NCBI GenBank assembly: GCA_039817885.1
Contig: JBCBUY010000005.1
Location: 1-64,000 of the forward strand
Reading direction: 5' to 3'
Length of the DNA: 64,000 nucleotides
From: CALLCD01 sp039817885
GTDB taxonomy: Bacteria; Pseudomonadota; Alphaproteobacteria; Caulobacterales; Hyphomonadaceae
Position numbers and translations under genes: made by a program. Below, piece after piece: positions 34,605-44,333 of the stretch (its first letter is position 1; each line of letters begins with the position of its first letter). The notes under the pieces were generated by a model, which saw only the letters and a program-made list of their open reading frames with translations, did not search any database and was not told where the DNA came from.

Positions 34605-36353
34605 CTAGCCCCGCGCCTGAAAGCGTTCTCTGAGAATATTCTTCATGATTTTCCCATTCGCATTTCTGGGCAAAGGGTCCGTTTCAAACTGAATTTCAAC
34701 CGGCACTTTAAAGGCCGCCAAATGGCTCGCCACATGCGCGCGCAACTCATCTTCGGTTATGCTTTTTCCAGGTTTCAATTGCACCACAGCGCCAACTTCT
34801 TCGCCAAGCACCTTATGCGGTATGCCAACAACCGACGCATCCATAATCGCGGGATGATCGTAAAGCGCGCTTTCAACTTCAATACAGTACACGTTCTCGC
34901 CGCCGCGAATGAGCATGTCCTTGGCGCGGTCGACAAGATAGACAAACCCCTCCTCATCAAGGCGCGCAAGATCGCCGGTCACAACCCATCCATCGACAAA
35001 GGTCGTCGCTGTCGCCTCCGGCTTGTTCCAGTAACTTTTGCAATTCGAGGGCCCCTTGCACCAGAGCTCACCCACGTCACCAGGTGACAGGGTCTCACCC
35101 TCTGGTCCCACCACTTTCAGCTCAACAGCCGGGGGGGGATTTCCGGCGCTATCCGGCCGGTTCACATAGTCTTCACCGAAATTCTGAGTTGCCGTCGCAC
35201 ACGTCTCCGTCATGCCCCACCCATTGCTCGGATGCGCATTCTTGAAGTTGGACTTGATCGTCGACACGAGTTCCGGAGCTGACGGTGCACCGCCATAGGC
35301 CACCGCTTCGATCGATGACAAATCGTATTTGTCTCTGTCAGGATGTTCGAGAAGCTGCCAGGCAATCGCCGGGACACCGCCCACGGACTTGATTTTCTCG
35401 CGCTCAATGATTGGCAGGGCTTTCCCAGCATCCCATTTGTACATCAAGACGATTTTACCTCCGGTCCCCCAGATCGGAATAAGGACAGCAAATGCGCCAG
35501 TGGCGTGAAAGAAAGGGACTGACAAGAGTGTCGAGTTGGCATCAGCAGGATCGGGACTGGGCTCCGGCACGGCTTCACCCGCCCGCACATAACGCCGCGC
35601 CCGACACGTCAGCGCATTAAACATATTCGCGATGATGGCCCGATGACTGGCGAGTGCGCCCTTCGGCTTTCCGGTCGTGCCGGACGTATACATGATCGTC
35701 GCATCATCATCTGGGTGAATGTCCACGGTCGGCGTTTCGACAGGCGTTAGGTCCTTCCAACTGTCTGCCGGCCCGATGAACGCGTCCATCGAATGGATGC
35801 GCGGATCAGCGCGGTCTTCCTGGTCGCGGGCAATAATCATGGCTTCAAGATCAGGCATATTTGGCCAGTGCTCTTGAATCCGCTCGAAGATTTGCGGATC
35901 CACAATCGCAATCCGTGCACCAGAATCATTGATGCCATATTCGAGTTCGCTGCCCGTCCACCACGAATTCATGGGGGTCACGATCGCGCCAATCATCAAT
36001 CCAGCAAAGAACGCCACGGGCCATTGCGGATAGTTCCGCATAATTATGGCCATCCGATCGCCCTTCTTGATACCGAACCTATCCACCAGGATGTTTGCGA
36101 ACTGATCGACCGCCAAGGCATTCGCCGCAAACGATACGCGTTCATCTTCGTAAACCACAAAGTCGCGGTCCCCGAACACCCGTCCCGCATCGAAAAGCTC
36201 ACGAAGCGTGGGCGGGGCTTCAGCATAGGTCTTGAATGTTACGCCGTCGATTTCTGTGTCCGTCAGTGCCAGGGGAGAACCTGGCGCACTCAGCGCTGCA
36301 TTCGCGTCGGCAATCGATACGGCTGGCCAACCCTCTGGCAAATGTGGGTTCAT
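34605..36353 (-). CDS. Acyl-CoA synthetase (AMP-forming ligase)
   Basis: A 582-residue member of the ANL superfamily activating a carboxylic acid to its acyl-CoA. The P-loop TIMYTSGTTGKPKGA and the hinge/core segment YLVDRAKDMLIRGGENVYC are intact, and the C-terminal catalytic Lys is in PRNANGKIMKN. The start MNPHLPEGWP replaces a 97-residue upstream extension that has no family resemblance. The substrate may be a medium/long-chain or branched acid. The acyl-CoA dehydrogenase and thioesterase elsewhere in the window are compatible partners. Confidence 0.92.
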   Translation of the reverse strand: MNPHLPEGWPAVSIADANAALSAPGSPLALTDTEIDGVTFKTYAEAPPTLRELFDAGRVFGDRDFVVYEDERVSFAANALAVDQFANILVDRFGIKKGDRMAIIMRNYPQWPVAFFAGLMIGAIVTPMNSWWTGSELEYGINDSGARIAIVDPQIFERIQEHWPNMPDLEAMIIARDQEDRADPRIHSMDAFIGPADSWKDLTPVETPTVDIHPDDDATIMYTSGTTGKPKGALASHRAIIANMFNALTCRARRYVRAGEAVPEPSPDPADANSTLLSVPFFHATGAFAVLIPIWGTGGKIVLMYKWDAGKALPIIEREKIKSVGGVPAIAWQLLEHPDRDKYDLSSIEAVAYGGAPSAPELVSTIKSNFKNAHPSNGWGMTETCATATQNFGEDYVNRPDSAGNPPPAVELKVVGPEGETLSPGDVGELWCKGPSNCKSYWNKPEATATTFVDGWVVTGDLARLDEEGFVYLVDRAKDMLIRGGENVYCIEVESALYDHPAIMDASVVGIPHKVLGEEVGAVVQLKPGKSITEDELRAHVASHLAAFKVPVEIQFETDPLPRNANGKIMKNILRERFQARG

Positions 36354-36423
36354 AACGTTTCTTCCCTGATATGTTTGATGTTTGCCGATAGGAAAACATG
36401 GCCGCGGCCACAACAAAAGGGGG

Positions 36424-36852
36424 TCACGTAACGGAAGGCGGCAACAGGTCCAATATCTCGTCCGCCGCTCTGACGGATCCACCGACCCGAGCCCATAAAA
36501 ATGGCGGCCAAAGAGCCCGGTCATTCCAACGTAACGTCGTTCCGACGCCAGCAGTTGCCGCCGATGCGACAATCTCTCTGGCAAGATCAGTGAAGGCTCT
36601 GGCCGCGTCCTCGGTTTCCGGTGTCCCGGGCGTGCCGGACGCAATAATAATCGCGCCCGGTGGGCCGCTTATCCGCATCCGCCAGCCGCCATAGGATGGG
36701 ATATGCCCAATGCATACCAACCTCATACAGGCAAACGGCATCCAGCGGGCAGCGAAACTGCCGTTCCGCCATTCAACCCCGGTATCGGTCAGCCGCCACT
36801 CGATGAGATCGTCCGGACTCCTGGGATCCGGCAGATGACAGATTCCCGTCAT
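36424..36852 (-). CDS. Protein of unknown function
   Basis: A 142-residue protein starting MTGICHLPDP, rich in Trp, with a beta-strand-like N-terminal half (WRLTDTGVEWRNGSFAARWMPF) and a helical segment near residues 80-97. It could be a small PH-like or lipocalin-like domain, but I recognise no family. Its start abuts the stop of the TPR lipoprotein gene, so they are co-transcribed. It has no signal peptide. Confidence 0.6.
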   Translation of the reverse strand: MTGICHLPDPRSPDDLIEWRLTDTGVEWRNGSFAARWMPFACMRLVCIGHIPSYGGWRMRISGPPGAIIIASGTPGTPETEDAARAFTDLAREIVASAATAGVGTTLRWNDRALWPPFLWARVGGSVRAADEILDLLPPSVT

Positions 36853-37512
36853 TCACTTCCCGAAATCGCAGAACCGCAATTCGCGCGTCGTGCCGTCTGG
36901 TTCAATCGCGTCGTAGGCAGGTCCCGTCTGATCCTCACCATCGCAGAGATAGCCGATCTGATACATCGCGATCAGTTCTTCATTCTCCGGTCGCAAGTTT
37001 GATGACAGCATAAGATCGATCGCATCTTGATGCTCACCCAGTCTCAGAAGCGCACTGAAGCGCTGCGATCGTGTGGTTTCCGGTTGCTCCAACACACCAT
37101 TGAGGGAAGTGGCTTCCCCGCGTGCCAGACCGATCTGCTCCGTTGCCTCGGCAGTAAACGGGCTCGACGGATACTGGTCTAGAAGAGTCTCATAATCAGT
37201 GATTGCGCCCCACACATCATATCCGTCTGCAGACTGCCGCAACTTACCCCGTTCGAAGTAGAGCGTCGCACGCTGGGCATCCGTGAGATCTGTGCTTCCA
37301 AGCATCTGAGTCAGCCGATCAATCGCCGTTGGCGTATTACCGGCCTCGACGAGCTGATCCGCTGTCACCAGGGCGCGCTCAAACTCCGAGACATCGTCGC
37401 TGAGAATGGACACGCGAACCGAGGACACATCTTCTGTGTTCGCTGTTGGGGATGTAGTACATGCGGTCGCGAGCGCGGAAAGTGCGATGCTGAACAAAAG
37501 CGTGCGAGCCAT
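36853..37512 (-). CDS. TPR-like lipoprotein
   Basis: A 219-residue predicted lipoprotein (lipobox ALATAC). Residues about 45-150 contain two or three TPR-like helical pairs (LVEAGNTPTAIDRLTQML; DVWGAITDYETLLDQYP). The late Cys pair (LCDGEDQ, RFCDFGK) may form a disulfide. It resembles YfgC/BamD-type scaffolds only in general architecture. It is followed directly by the unknown gene 36424-36852. Function unknown, probably envelope-associated. Confidence 0.75.
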   Translation of the reverse strand: MARTLLFSIALSALATACTTSPTANTEDVSSVRVSILSDDVSEFERALVTADQLVEAGNTPTAIDRLTQMLGSTDLTDAQRATLYFERGKLRQSADGYDVWGAITDYETLLDQYPSSPFTAEATEQIGLARGEATSLNGVLEQPETTRSQRFSALLRLGEHQDAIDLMLSSNLRPENEELIAMYQIGYLCDGEDQTGPAYDAIEPDGTTRELRFCDFGK

Positions 37513-37607
37513 AGGGCGTCCTTTCTCGAAAATACGAATCTATCTGCAGCCTAAACACCGCCGTCGCGCGCTCAAGCGGCAATTCTGTGACAATTCGAGG
37601 GAAGAGA

Positions 37608-39533
37608 TCAGCCGGCGTTTGCCGCGGCCAGCCGTTCAATCTCAGACACGTCACCGCGGCCTAAGGCTTCAATCGCACATGCCGCAATGTCGCGGGCCGT
37701 TAGTCCGGCTGAGACATACATCGCCGCCGGGCTGTCCTGATCCTGAAACTGATCCGGCAATGTCATCGTGCGAATCTTAATCCCGGTATCAAGCGCGCCG
37801 CTTCCGGCCAGATGCTGAAGAACGAAGGCCCCGAAGCCTCCAATAGCACCCTCTTCGATAGTGATCAGCACCTCATGCTCTTTGGCAAGTCGTTCGACGA
37901 GGTCGGCATCGAGAGGTTTTGCAAACCGGGCGTCCGCAACCGTCACAGAAAGGCCCTGTGCGGCCAGCATATCGGCAGCTGCCGTCGCTTCAGCAAGCCG
38001 TGTTCCATACGATAAAAGCGCAATCGTGCTGCCTTCCTGAAGGACGCGGCCCTTGCCGATCTCAAGGGGAACACCAAACTCAGGCATATCCACCCCAACG
38101 CCCTCACCGCGAGGATAACGGAAAGCCGATGGTCGATCGTCGATTTGCACCGCCGTCGCGACCATATGCACAAGTTCGGCTTCATCGGCCGCCGCCATGG
38201 ATATAACCCCCGGCAACGCCCCGAGATATCCGATATCAAAGCTCCCAGCATGGGTGGGTCCATCCGCGCCAACAAGCCCTGCTCGATCGATTGCAAACCG
38301 CACCGGAAGCCGCTGGATCGCCACATCATGGACGACTTGATCATACCCCCTTTGCAGGAAGGTCGAGTAAATCGCACAAAACGGTTTCATGCCATCCGCG
38401 GCAAGGCCGGCGGAGAATGTCACCGCATGTTGCTCCGCAATCCCCACATCGAACGTTCGGTCCGGGAACGCTTCCCCGAAAATGTTCACGCCCGTGCCAG
38501 ACGGCATGGCTGCTGTGATCGCGCAGATTTTGTCATCCCTTTCGGCCTCTTTCACGAGGCTCGCACCGAACACTTTGGTATAGGTCGGCGCATTCGGGGC
38601 GCTTTTCTTCTGTTTGCCCGTCACAACATCGAACTTGGCGACACCATGATACTTATCGGCGGAGTTTTCAGCCGGCTCATATCCGTGGCCCTTTTGCGTA
38701 ACGGCATGAATGAGAATGGGCCCGCTCGTCATGGCCTTGCAATTCTCAAGGATTGGCACGAGCACGTCCATATCATGGCCATCAATTGGACCAACATAAT
38801 AGAAGCCAAGCTCCTCGAAGAGCGTGCCCCCCATGGCAAATCCACGCAAATATTCTTCGGCCCGTTTCGCCGGTATTTTCAGGCCGATCGGTTCGACCAT
38901 TTTCTTGGCGAATTTCCGCAGGCCCCTATAGGACCGCGATGAAACGAGTTGCGACAGATAATGGCTCATCGCCCCGACCGGCGGCGCGATCGACATATCA
39001 TTATCGTTCAGAATAACGATCATTCGGGAACTGTCGGATCCCGCATTGTTCATCGCTTCATAAGCCATTCCGGCCGACATCGAACCGTCGCCGATAACGC
39101 AAATCACATTATTGTCCTGGCCCTGGAGATCTCGGGATTTTGCAAACCCGAGCCCGGCGGAAATCGACGTCGAAGCATGCGCCGCGCCAAACGGATCATA
39201 CTCGCTTTCAGCACGTTTGGTGAACCCCGACAGCCCCCCACCTTGCCGCAAGGTCCGAATGCGATCTCGTCGCCCCGTCAGAATTTTGTGGGGATAGCAC
39301 TGATGCCCCACATCGAAAATCAGCTTATCGAGGGGCGTATCGAAAACAGCATGAATAGCAACCGTCAGCTCAACAACGCCCAGCGCTGATCCCAAATGTC
39401 CGCCCGTAACCGATACAGCATCGATAACTTCGGCACGGACTTCATCCGCAATGGTGGTCAGCTCTGATTTATCCAGTCCTTTCAGGTCATCGGGGGTCCG
39501 GATCTTGTCCAAATTGGGCGTCTCTAGAGCCAT
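37608..39533 (-). CDS. dxs: 1-deoxy-D-xylulose-5-phosphate synthase
   Basis: A 641-residue thiamine-diphosphate enzyme catalysing the first step of the MEP isoprenoid pathway (pyruvate plus glyceraldehyde 3-phosphate). GDGSMSAGMAYEAMNNAG is the ThDP motif, FDVGIAEQHAVTFSAGLA carries the catalytic Glu, and GPTHAGSFD is the family segment. It sits downstream of ispA and xseB in the standard alphaproteobacterial order. Confidence 0.97.
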   Translation of the reverse strand: MALETPNLDKIRTPDDLKGLDKSELTTIADEVRAEVIDAVSVTGGHLGSALGVVELTVAIHAVFDTPLDKLIFDVGHQCYPHKILTGRRDRIRTLRQGGGLSGFTKRAESEYDPFGAAHASTSISAGLGFAKSRDLQGQDNNVICVIGDGSMSAGMAYEAMNNAGSDSSRMIVILNDNDMSIAPPVGAMSHYLSQLVSSRSYRGLRKFAKKMVEPIGLKIPAKRAEEYLRGFAMGGTLFEELGFYYVGPIDGHDMDVLVPILENCKAMTSGPILIHAVTQKGHGYEPAENSADKYHGVAKFDVVTGKQKKSAPNAPTYTKVFGASLVKEAERDDKICAITAAMPSGTGVNIFGEAFPDRTFDVGIAEQHAVTFSAGLAADGMKPFCAIYSTFLQRGYDQVVHDVAIQRLPVRFAIDRAGLVGADGPTHAGSFDIGYLGALPGVISMAAADEAELVHMVATAVQIDDRPSAFRYPRGEGVGVDMPEFGVPLEIGKGRVLQEGSTIALLSYGTRLAEATAAADMLAAQGLSVTVADARFAKPLDADLVERLAKEHEVLITIEEGAIGGFGAFVLQHLAGSGALDTGIKIRTMTLPDQFQDQDSPAAMYVSAGLTARDIAACAIEALGRGDVSEIERLAAANAG

Positions 39534-39575
39534 ATTTGCGCGCCTCCAGGCACTGCTTTTTCTATACTTGGTGTC

Positions 39576-40460
39576 TCAGTGCCCCCTCTTTAGGACATAA
39601 TCCACCGATTGGAGCAAGATGTTGGCGCGATTACGAAAAATTACCAGATGCTCTTTCGCTTGAGCGGCGAGAAGCCGCACGCGTTGCCGGGCCCCCTCGA
39701 CCCCAAGCAGGGTCACAAAGTTGGCTTTACCCGCTGCCTCATCCTTCCCGGTCGCCTTCCCGACCGTCTCCAGATCTCCGGTGACGTCCAGCAAATCATC
39801 GGCAATCTGATAAGCCAGCCCAAGATCATTGGCGAACCCAGCCAGAGCATGGAACTCCGCTTCCGACGCACCACCAATAATCCCCCCTGCTTCAACGGCA
39901 TAGGAAATAAGCGCACCCGTCTTCATACGCTGCATTCGAGTAATCGTGTTCAGGTCCCGCGTGTGATCGGTCCCCAGCATATCAATCATCTGGCCGCCGA
40001 CCATGCCCCGCGCGCCGGCAGCTTCGGCCAATCGGTCGATGAGCTTCAGCCGCATCGCCGCGTCGCGATGCGTATCTTCATCGGCAAGAATTTTGAAGGC
40101 GAGCGTAAGCAGAGCGTCCCCAGCAAGCACGGCCGTCGCTTCATTATAGGCTTTGTGGACGGTGGGCTGTCCTCGCCGAAAATCATCATCGTCCATGCAA
40201 GGCAAATCATCATGGACAAGGGAATATGTGTGGACACATTCCAACGCCGCCGCGGTTCTCAGCAGCCACGTCTCATTCGCGTCGAACATGTTACCGCATT
40301 CCAGCACGAAGAACGGCCGCATACGCTTGCCATTTGCAAGGCCGGCGTGGCGCATGGCCCGCATCAGATCCGCTTCCGGACCACTCGCCGGCGGGATTAG
40401 CTGATCAAGAGCCACCGTCACCTTGTCAGCAATCTCCTTGAGCCGGGTCTCAAATTCCAT
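39576..40460 (-). CDS. ispA: Farnesyl diphosphate synthase
   Basis: A 294-residue short-chain trans-prenyltransferase. The first Asp-rich motif is LVHDDLPCMDDDDFRRG and the second is QIADDLLDVTGD. The residues before the first motif fit a C15 product. It supplies quinone and undecaprenyl precursors together with the adjacent dxs. Confidence 0.94.
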   Translation of the reverse strand: MEFETRLKEIADKVTVALDQLIPPASGPEADLMRAMRHAGLANGKRMRPFFVLECGNMFDANETWLLRTAAALECVHTYSLVHDDLPCMDDDDFRRGQPTVHKAYNEATAVLAGDALLTLAFKILADEDTHRDAAMRLKLIDRLAEAAGARGMVGGQMIDMLGTDHTRDLNTITRMQRMKTGALISYAVEAGGIIGGASEAEFHALAGFANDLGLAYQIADDLLDVTGDLETVGKATGKDEAAGKANFVTLLGVEGARQRVRLLAAQAKEHLVIFRNRANILLQSVDYVLKRGH

Positions 40461-40484
40461 GACGCGCCAGCCCCCGGGCCCGAA

Positions 40485-40733
40485 TTAGTCGAACGCTGCA
40501 GGTTCGGTCGTGACCTTACCGCCTGCTCCCTGGACGATCTGTTCGACTTTCAGCTCAGCAGATTTGAGCTTGGCCTCACAATGGGTCTTCAGGGCTGCCC
40601 CTCGCTCGTAAATCGCGATGGATTGTTCGAGTTCAACATCGCCGCTTTCGAGTTTGCCGACGATCCCCTCGAGCTCTTTCAACGCATCTTCGAAGCTGAG
40701 GTCCTCCACCGGTTTGGCCTTACCAGCTGCCAT
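40485..40733 (-). CDS. xseB: Exodeoxyribonuclease VII small subunit
   Basis: An 82-residue helical protein with the family signature LSFEDALKELEGIVGKLESGDVELEQSIAIYERG split over residues about 12-45. It partners XseA (not in this window) in single-strand DNA degradation. It is the first gene of xseB-ispA-dxs, 24 bases before ispA. Confidence 0.94.
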   Translation of the reverse strand: MAAGKAKPVEDLSFEDALKELEGIVGKLESGDVELEQSIAIYERGAALKTHCEAKLKSAELKVEQIVQGAGGKVTTEPAAFD

Positions 40734-40818
40734 GGGTTTTCTCCTTATTGGCCTGGACCATAGTTAACAGACCCCGCGCAAACAATGGTCGATGTCGATT
40801 TTGCACAAATCTGGTGTG

Positions 40819-41400
40819 CTATTTGCGATACTCAAATCGCCGCCACGCCCAATACTGATCCCCGCCATTATAGGAACACGTCCAGCCGAGCTTTCGAAGC
40901 TCTTTGCGAATCATCCGGTTGAACCAGCCATGAGCGGCGAGAAAAACCTTTCCATCCGCAGCCGCCTCGTGGAGTTCTTCGGCGGCCCGACGCGCGCGCA
41001 TCCGCGACTCCTTTACCGACTCGCCGTCGAGCGAATGTCCAAACAGCCAGGCAATGCGTGCGAGGACGTTCCAGGTCTTGGGAAGATACTTCGCCCGCTT
41101 GAACCGAGGCGGTGGCAGCGGAGCCTCATTGAAAAGCGCGTCGGCCCGAGCATCTTGACCCGGCGCAGCAAGAGCCATCGTCTCATGGGCCCGCTTGCGG
41201 CCAGATGTCAGATAGGTGTCTGCGTCAGCCACCGCAGTCTGAAGTTTCGCCGGCGCAGCCTGACCAGCGGCCAGTCCACCCTCCTCATAGGCAGCCCACC
41301 AATCGACATAGGATTTCCAGTCGAGCTTTGGTCCCTTTGTCCGATCCAAGGCCGGCCGACCATGACGCGCGATAATGATGGGCCCGCGGATCGTGTCCAT
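40819..41400 (-). CDS. Histidine phosphatase family protein
   Basis: A 193-residue phosphoglycerate-mutase-like protein. The phosphohistidine motif RHGRP lies near residue 12 (IIIARHGRPALD), and the second catalytic His is in FLAAHGWFNRMI. Substrate unknown; such proteins range from sugar-phosphate to protein phosphatases. The start MDTIRG was preferred because the family begins just before the RHG strand; a GTG 42 bases upstream is the alternative. Confidence 0.83.
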   Translation of the reverse strand: MDTIRGPIIIARHGRPALDRTKGPKLDWKSYVDWWAAYEEGGLAAGQAAPAKLQTAVADADTYLTSGRKRAHETMALAAPGQDARADALFNEAPLPPPRFKRAKYLPKTWNVLARIAWLFGHSLDGESVKESRMRARRAAEELHEAAADGKVFLAAHGWFNRMIRKELRKLGWTCSYNGGDQYWAWRRFEYRK

Positions 41401-41531
41401 AGTTGCGCCGCCGGTACTATCGCTCAACGTCCTCGCCTTCACTCAATTCCGGGAACCGACTCCCCTCCACCCCTTCGCCTAAACCCGTTGATGGAAGGCG
41501 GCAAGAACATCATTGAGAATCTTTGCAACCC

Positions 41532-42473
41532 TCAAAGCGAGCGCCAAACGCGTGGCTTTGAACACTCCAGACGCGGATTGGTTGCGCATCGCTTGGTTGT
41601 CCAAAGCACCGTTTCGGCCCTACCAATCAGATTATCGAAAGGCACAAACCCAATCGACACATGACTGTCGACCCAGTTTTCTGCCGGATCACAATCCACG
41701 CTCGAGAACACGCCATTCACCGGCGGACAATGGCCGGTTGAGTTGCGGATGTTGCGCGTATCCGCTTTCGCACGCCGCGCCAGGGCCTCCCGATTACTGG
41801 TCGACAGAAACTCGGTATAGCGGGAATCTAGGGAATAATTTCGGTTGTCCCCCACGAAGAAGAAATGTCCCTCTGGCACGAGAAAGGTCTCTCCAGCGCC
41901 ATTGATCACATTGCCGTTCCACTCATGGCTTAGAAATTCGGCCTCCCCGACCGTATTCAGATACTCCCTTGTATAGCGCTCACTCGGCTCTCTCTTGGGG
42001 CGATACCGAAAATCTCGCAGAAACTCGCCGCGGATATTTTCGCCATTCACATAGATATCGGGCCCGCGCACTTCGACCCGGTCACCCGGCATTCCAATCA
42101 GCCGTTTGATCATGACACGGTTCGTGTGTGGGTGCATGAACACCGCCACATCCCCGGCGTCCGGCATATTGGCGAAGATCCGACCTTTTCCGAGGGGCAA
42201 CAGACGCCCAACGCCCCAGGGCACCGAGTGACGCGAATAGCCATAGGCAAACTTGTTCACAACAACTCTGTCGCCCACCTGCAAGGACGGCACCATGCTC
42301 TCCGACGGGATCACGCGCTGCTCGAACAACACCAAGGTGAACACAAAAAGCGCCGGAACAAAGACCACGAGCAGCCGTGCCCACTCCATGGCTTCCGCCT
42401 TCACCTTGTCCATAAGGGTCGCTTCAGACGTACCCGTCTCACTGCTATGGGAACCGGGGGTCGTTTCCGTCAT
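41532..42473 (-). CDS. lepB: Signal peptidase I
   Basis: A 313-residue membrane-anchored S26 protease releasing exported proteins. One N-terminal membrane helix (about residues 32-52) precedes the catalytic Ser in PSESMVPSL. The Lys is in VMIKRLIGMPGD, and GDNRNYSLDSRY is the final conserved box. The periplasmic domain has a moderately long insertion and a 30-residue basic tail. No RNase III or Era gene follows, unlike the usual cluster. Confidence 0.93.
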   Translation of the reverse strand: MTETTPGSHSSETGTSEATLMDKVKAEAMEWARLLVVFVPALFVFTLVLFEQRVIPSESMVPSLQVGDRVVVNKFAYGYSRHSVPWGVGRLLPLGKGRIFANMPDAGDVAVFMHPHTNRVMIKRLIGMPGDRVEVRGPDIYVNGENIRGEFLRDFRYRPKREPSERYTREYLNTVGEAEFLSHEWNGNVINGAGETFLVPEGHFFFVGDNRNYSLDSRYTEFLSTSNREALARRAKADTRNIRNSTGHCPPVNGVFSSVDCDPAENWVDSHVSIGFVPFDNLIGRAETVLWTTKRCATNPRLECSKPRVWRSL

Positions 42474-42625
42474 ACGCCATTACCCTTTTAGACAGCCTCT
42501 GCATTGCAAGACCACCCTGCCTTAGCCTCTCACGGACGGAACCGACAAGCCCGCATGCGCAACCTCATGGGCATATATGATGATTTCAGGGCAGCCCTGC
42601 CACCTCCGACAGCAGCCAAGCCCCA

Positions 42626-43690
42626 TCAAGACGCCAATTTGTACAAATCAACGCCATCCTCACCGAGTTCCCGCACCGCTTCGCCGCGGCGAATAAGACA
42701 ATTCAGATGCGCCAAAGCCTCACCCGTGGCCAACCCGATCATATCGTCTTCAATTTTGCGGGCAAAAATCGCGGGAAAAACATCAACCACGCGGCGCGGA
42801 GCCTCCTTCAAACGCTTTTTCAGACGTTCAAGCGCCTTCTCATGGCCATCAATCAGTGCCTGCAATCTATCATGGGCCCCTTTGAATGGTTCATTATGGC
42901 CAGGCAGAACCAAAACATCCGCCGGCACGCTGGCCTTCAGATGTGCGCAGCTCTTTAGCCAATCGGTCAGAGGGTCCGCATCTGGCTCAGTGGGATGGAC
43001 CGATACATTCGACGAGATCCGCGGCAGGAGCTGATCACCTGCGATCAACACGTTGAGATCAGACGAATACAGACAGGAATGTTCCGGCGAATGGCCGTTG
43101 CCATGCAGAACCGTCCAAACACCGCCGCCCAATTCTATCTCGTCCCCGCCTGTCAGCCGGGTAAAACTGTCGGGCAGTCGGCTAACCCCGCGACCGAAGC
43201 CGCCAAACCGCCCGCGATAGGCATCGATATGATGTGGCTGCCACCCGGCGCGCTCGAAAAATTGAATGGCGGCCTCCGGAGCCTCACGCCCCGTATCGGC
43301 GCACAACATACGACACGTCACATATTCCAATCGGCTGATCCACAGCTCCGCTCCTGTCTTGCGGTGCAGCCACCCAGCCAGGCCAATATGATCAGGGTGC
43401 ATATGCGTGCCGATCACCCGTTTGATCCGTCCACCCGCCACGGTTTTGTCAATTATACTCCGCCAAGCCGATTTCGTTTCATCAAGCGGCATACCGGTAT
43501 CGACGATCGTCCAGCCATCGCCATCATCAATGAGAAATACATTGACCCATTTGAGGGCAAACGGAACTTCCATACAGGCCCAGTACACGCCCGGCACCAC
43601 TTCCATGGTCTCCCCAACGCCGGGCCTGTCGGTTCCAAACGGATATGTCGGGCGCGCGCGGCCCGCGGTTTTGCCTTGCAGTCCATCCAT
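42626..43690 (-). CDS. Metallo-beta-lactamase-fold hydrolase
   Basis: A 354-residue two-metal hydrolase. The metal site is THMHPDHIGLAGWLH (HxHxDH), with a further HGNGHSPEH box and a late DVLVLPGHNEP His. The N-terminal YPFG segment, then GETMEVVPGVYW and PFALKWVNVFLI, matches a common alphaproteobacterial subgroup of unknown substrate. I start at MDGLQGK so that the conserved YPFG segment is kept. It is divergent from the GNAT gene (69 bases between them). Confidence 0.85.
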   Translation of the reverse strand: MDGLQGKTAGRARPTYPFGTDRPGVGETMEVVPGVYWACMEVPFALKWVNVFLIDDGDGWTIVDTGMPLDETKSAWRSIIDKTVAGGRIKRVIGTHMHPDHIGLAGWLHRKTGAELWISRLEYVTCRMLCADTGREAPEAAIQFFERAGWQPHHIDAYRGRFGGFGRGVSRLPDSFTRLTGGDEIELGGGVWTVLHGNGHSPEHSCLYSSDLNVLIAGDQLLPRISSNVSVHPTEPDADPLTDWLKSCAHLKASVPADVLVLPGHNEPFKGAHDRLQALIDGHEKALERLKKRLKEAPRRVVDVFPAIFARKIEDDMIGLATGEALAHLNCLIRRGEAVRELGEDGVDLYKLAS

Positions 43691-43759
43691 AACGGCGGAT
43701 ATGCCACGGCTACACGTATCGGCCAATCGGTGACCTTGGGACAGCCAGGAAGAGATCCA

Positions 43760-44320
43760 ATGTCAAACATACGCGCACTTCGAGGCCGGGCACACGGTGA
43801 GATCCCAACGCTCACAACAGATCGCTTGCAGCTTCGACCGCACACAATGGACGACCTTGACGTGCTGATAAAGCTCTGGGCCGACGAGACCTTCGTGCGA
43901 TTTATCGGCCGTCGCCCCCGTACCGAACCTGAAGTTTGGAAAACCGTGCAGAGCATGATCGGAAGCTGGGCACTGCTCGGATACGGCTATTGGGTGATCG
44001 AAACCCGTCCGGCAGGTGAATTTGTCGGCGAGATTGGTTTTCTCGAAGGGTTGAGACCGGTGTCTCCCGCCCACACCGGCACGCCGGAAGCAGGTTGGGG
44101 ACTATCACCCGACCACTGGGGCAAGGGCTACGCAACAGAAGCCTTGGAGGCTGCGCTGCGCTGGTCGGATGAGATTTTTCCAGACAAACGCTCCGTCTGC
44201 ATGATTGAAGAGGACCATCACGCCTCGATCAGGGTCGCAGAAAAATGCGGCTACACATTTGCATACAGCACATCGCTCGATGGCGGCCCGATCCATATTT
44301 TCGAGCGGATCGGCACGTAA
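43760..44320 (+). CDS. GNAT family N-acetyltransferase (RimJ/RimL-like)
   Basis: A 186-residue acetyl-CoA-dependent acetyltransferase. The segment LTTDRLQLRPHTMDDLDVL is the RimJ/RimL-type start, WGKGYATEALEAALRW is the acetyl-CoA pyrophosphate loop, and EDHHASIRVAEKCGY is the last conserved box. The ATG follows AGGAAGAGATCCA; the same frame runs far upstream but only as a shadow of the opposite gene. Substrate unknown. Confidence 0.85.
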   Translation: MSNIRALRGRAHGEIPTLTTDRLQLRPHTMDDLDVLIKLWADETFVRFIGRRPRTEPEVWKTVQSMIGSWALLGYGYWVIETRPAGEFVGEIGFLEGLRPVSPAHTGTPEAGWGLSPDHWGKGYATEALEAALRWSDEIFPDKRSVCMIEEDHHASIRVAEKCGYTFAYSTSLDGGPIHIFERIGT

Positions 44321-44333
44321 GAGGCATGGCCGT

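Noticed and set aside
36354..36644. 97-residue N-terminal extension of the acyl-CoA ligase
   Set aside because: It is Arg/Pro-rich, overlaps the neighbouring gene and precedes the normal family start MNPHLPEG.
42995..43759. Long N-terminal extension of the GNAT frame
   Set aside because: It overlaps the metallo-beta-lactamase-fold gene on the opposite strand; the family N-terminus and ribosome-binding site begin at 43760.
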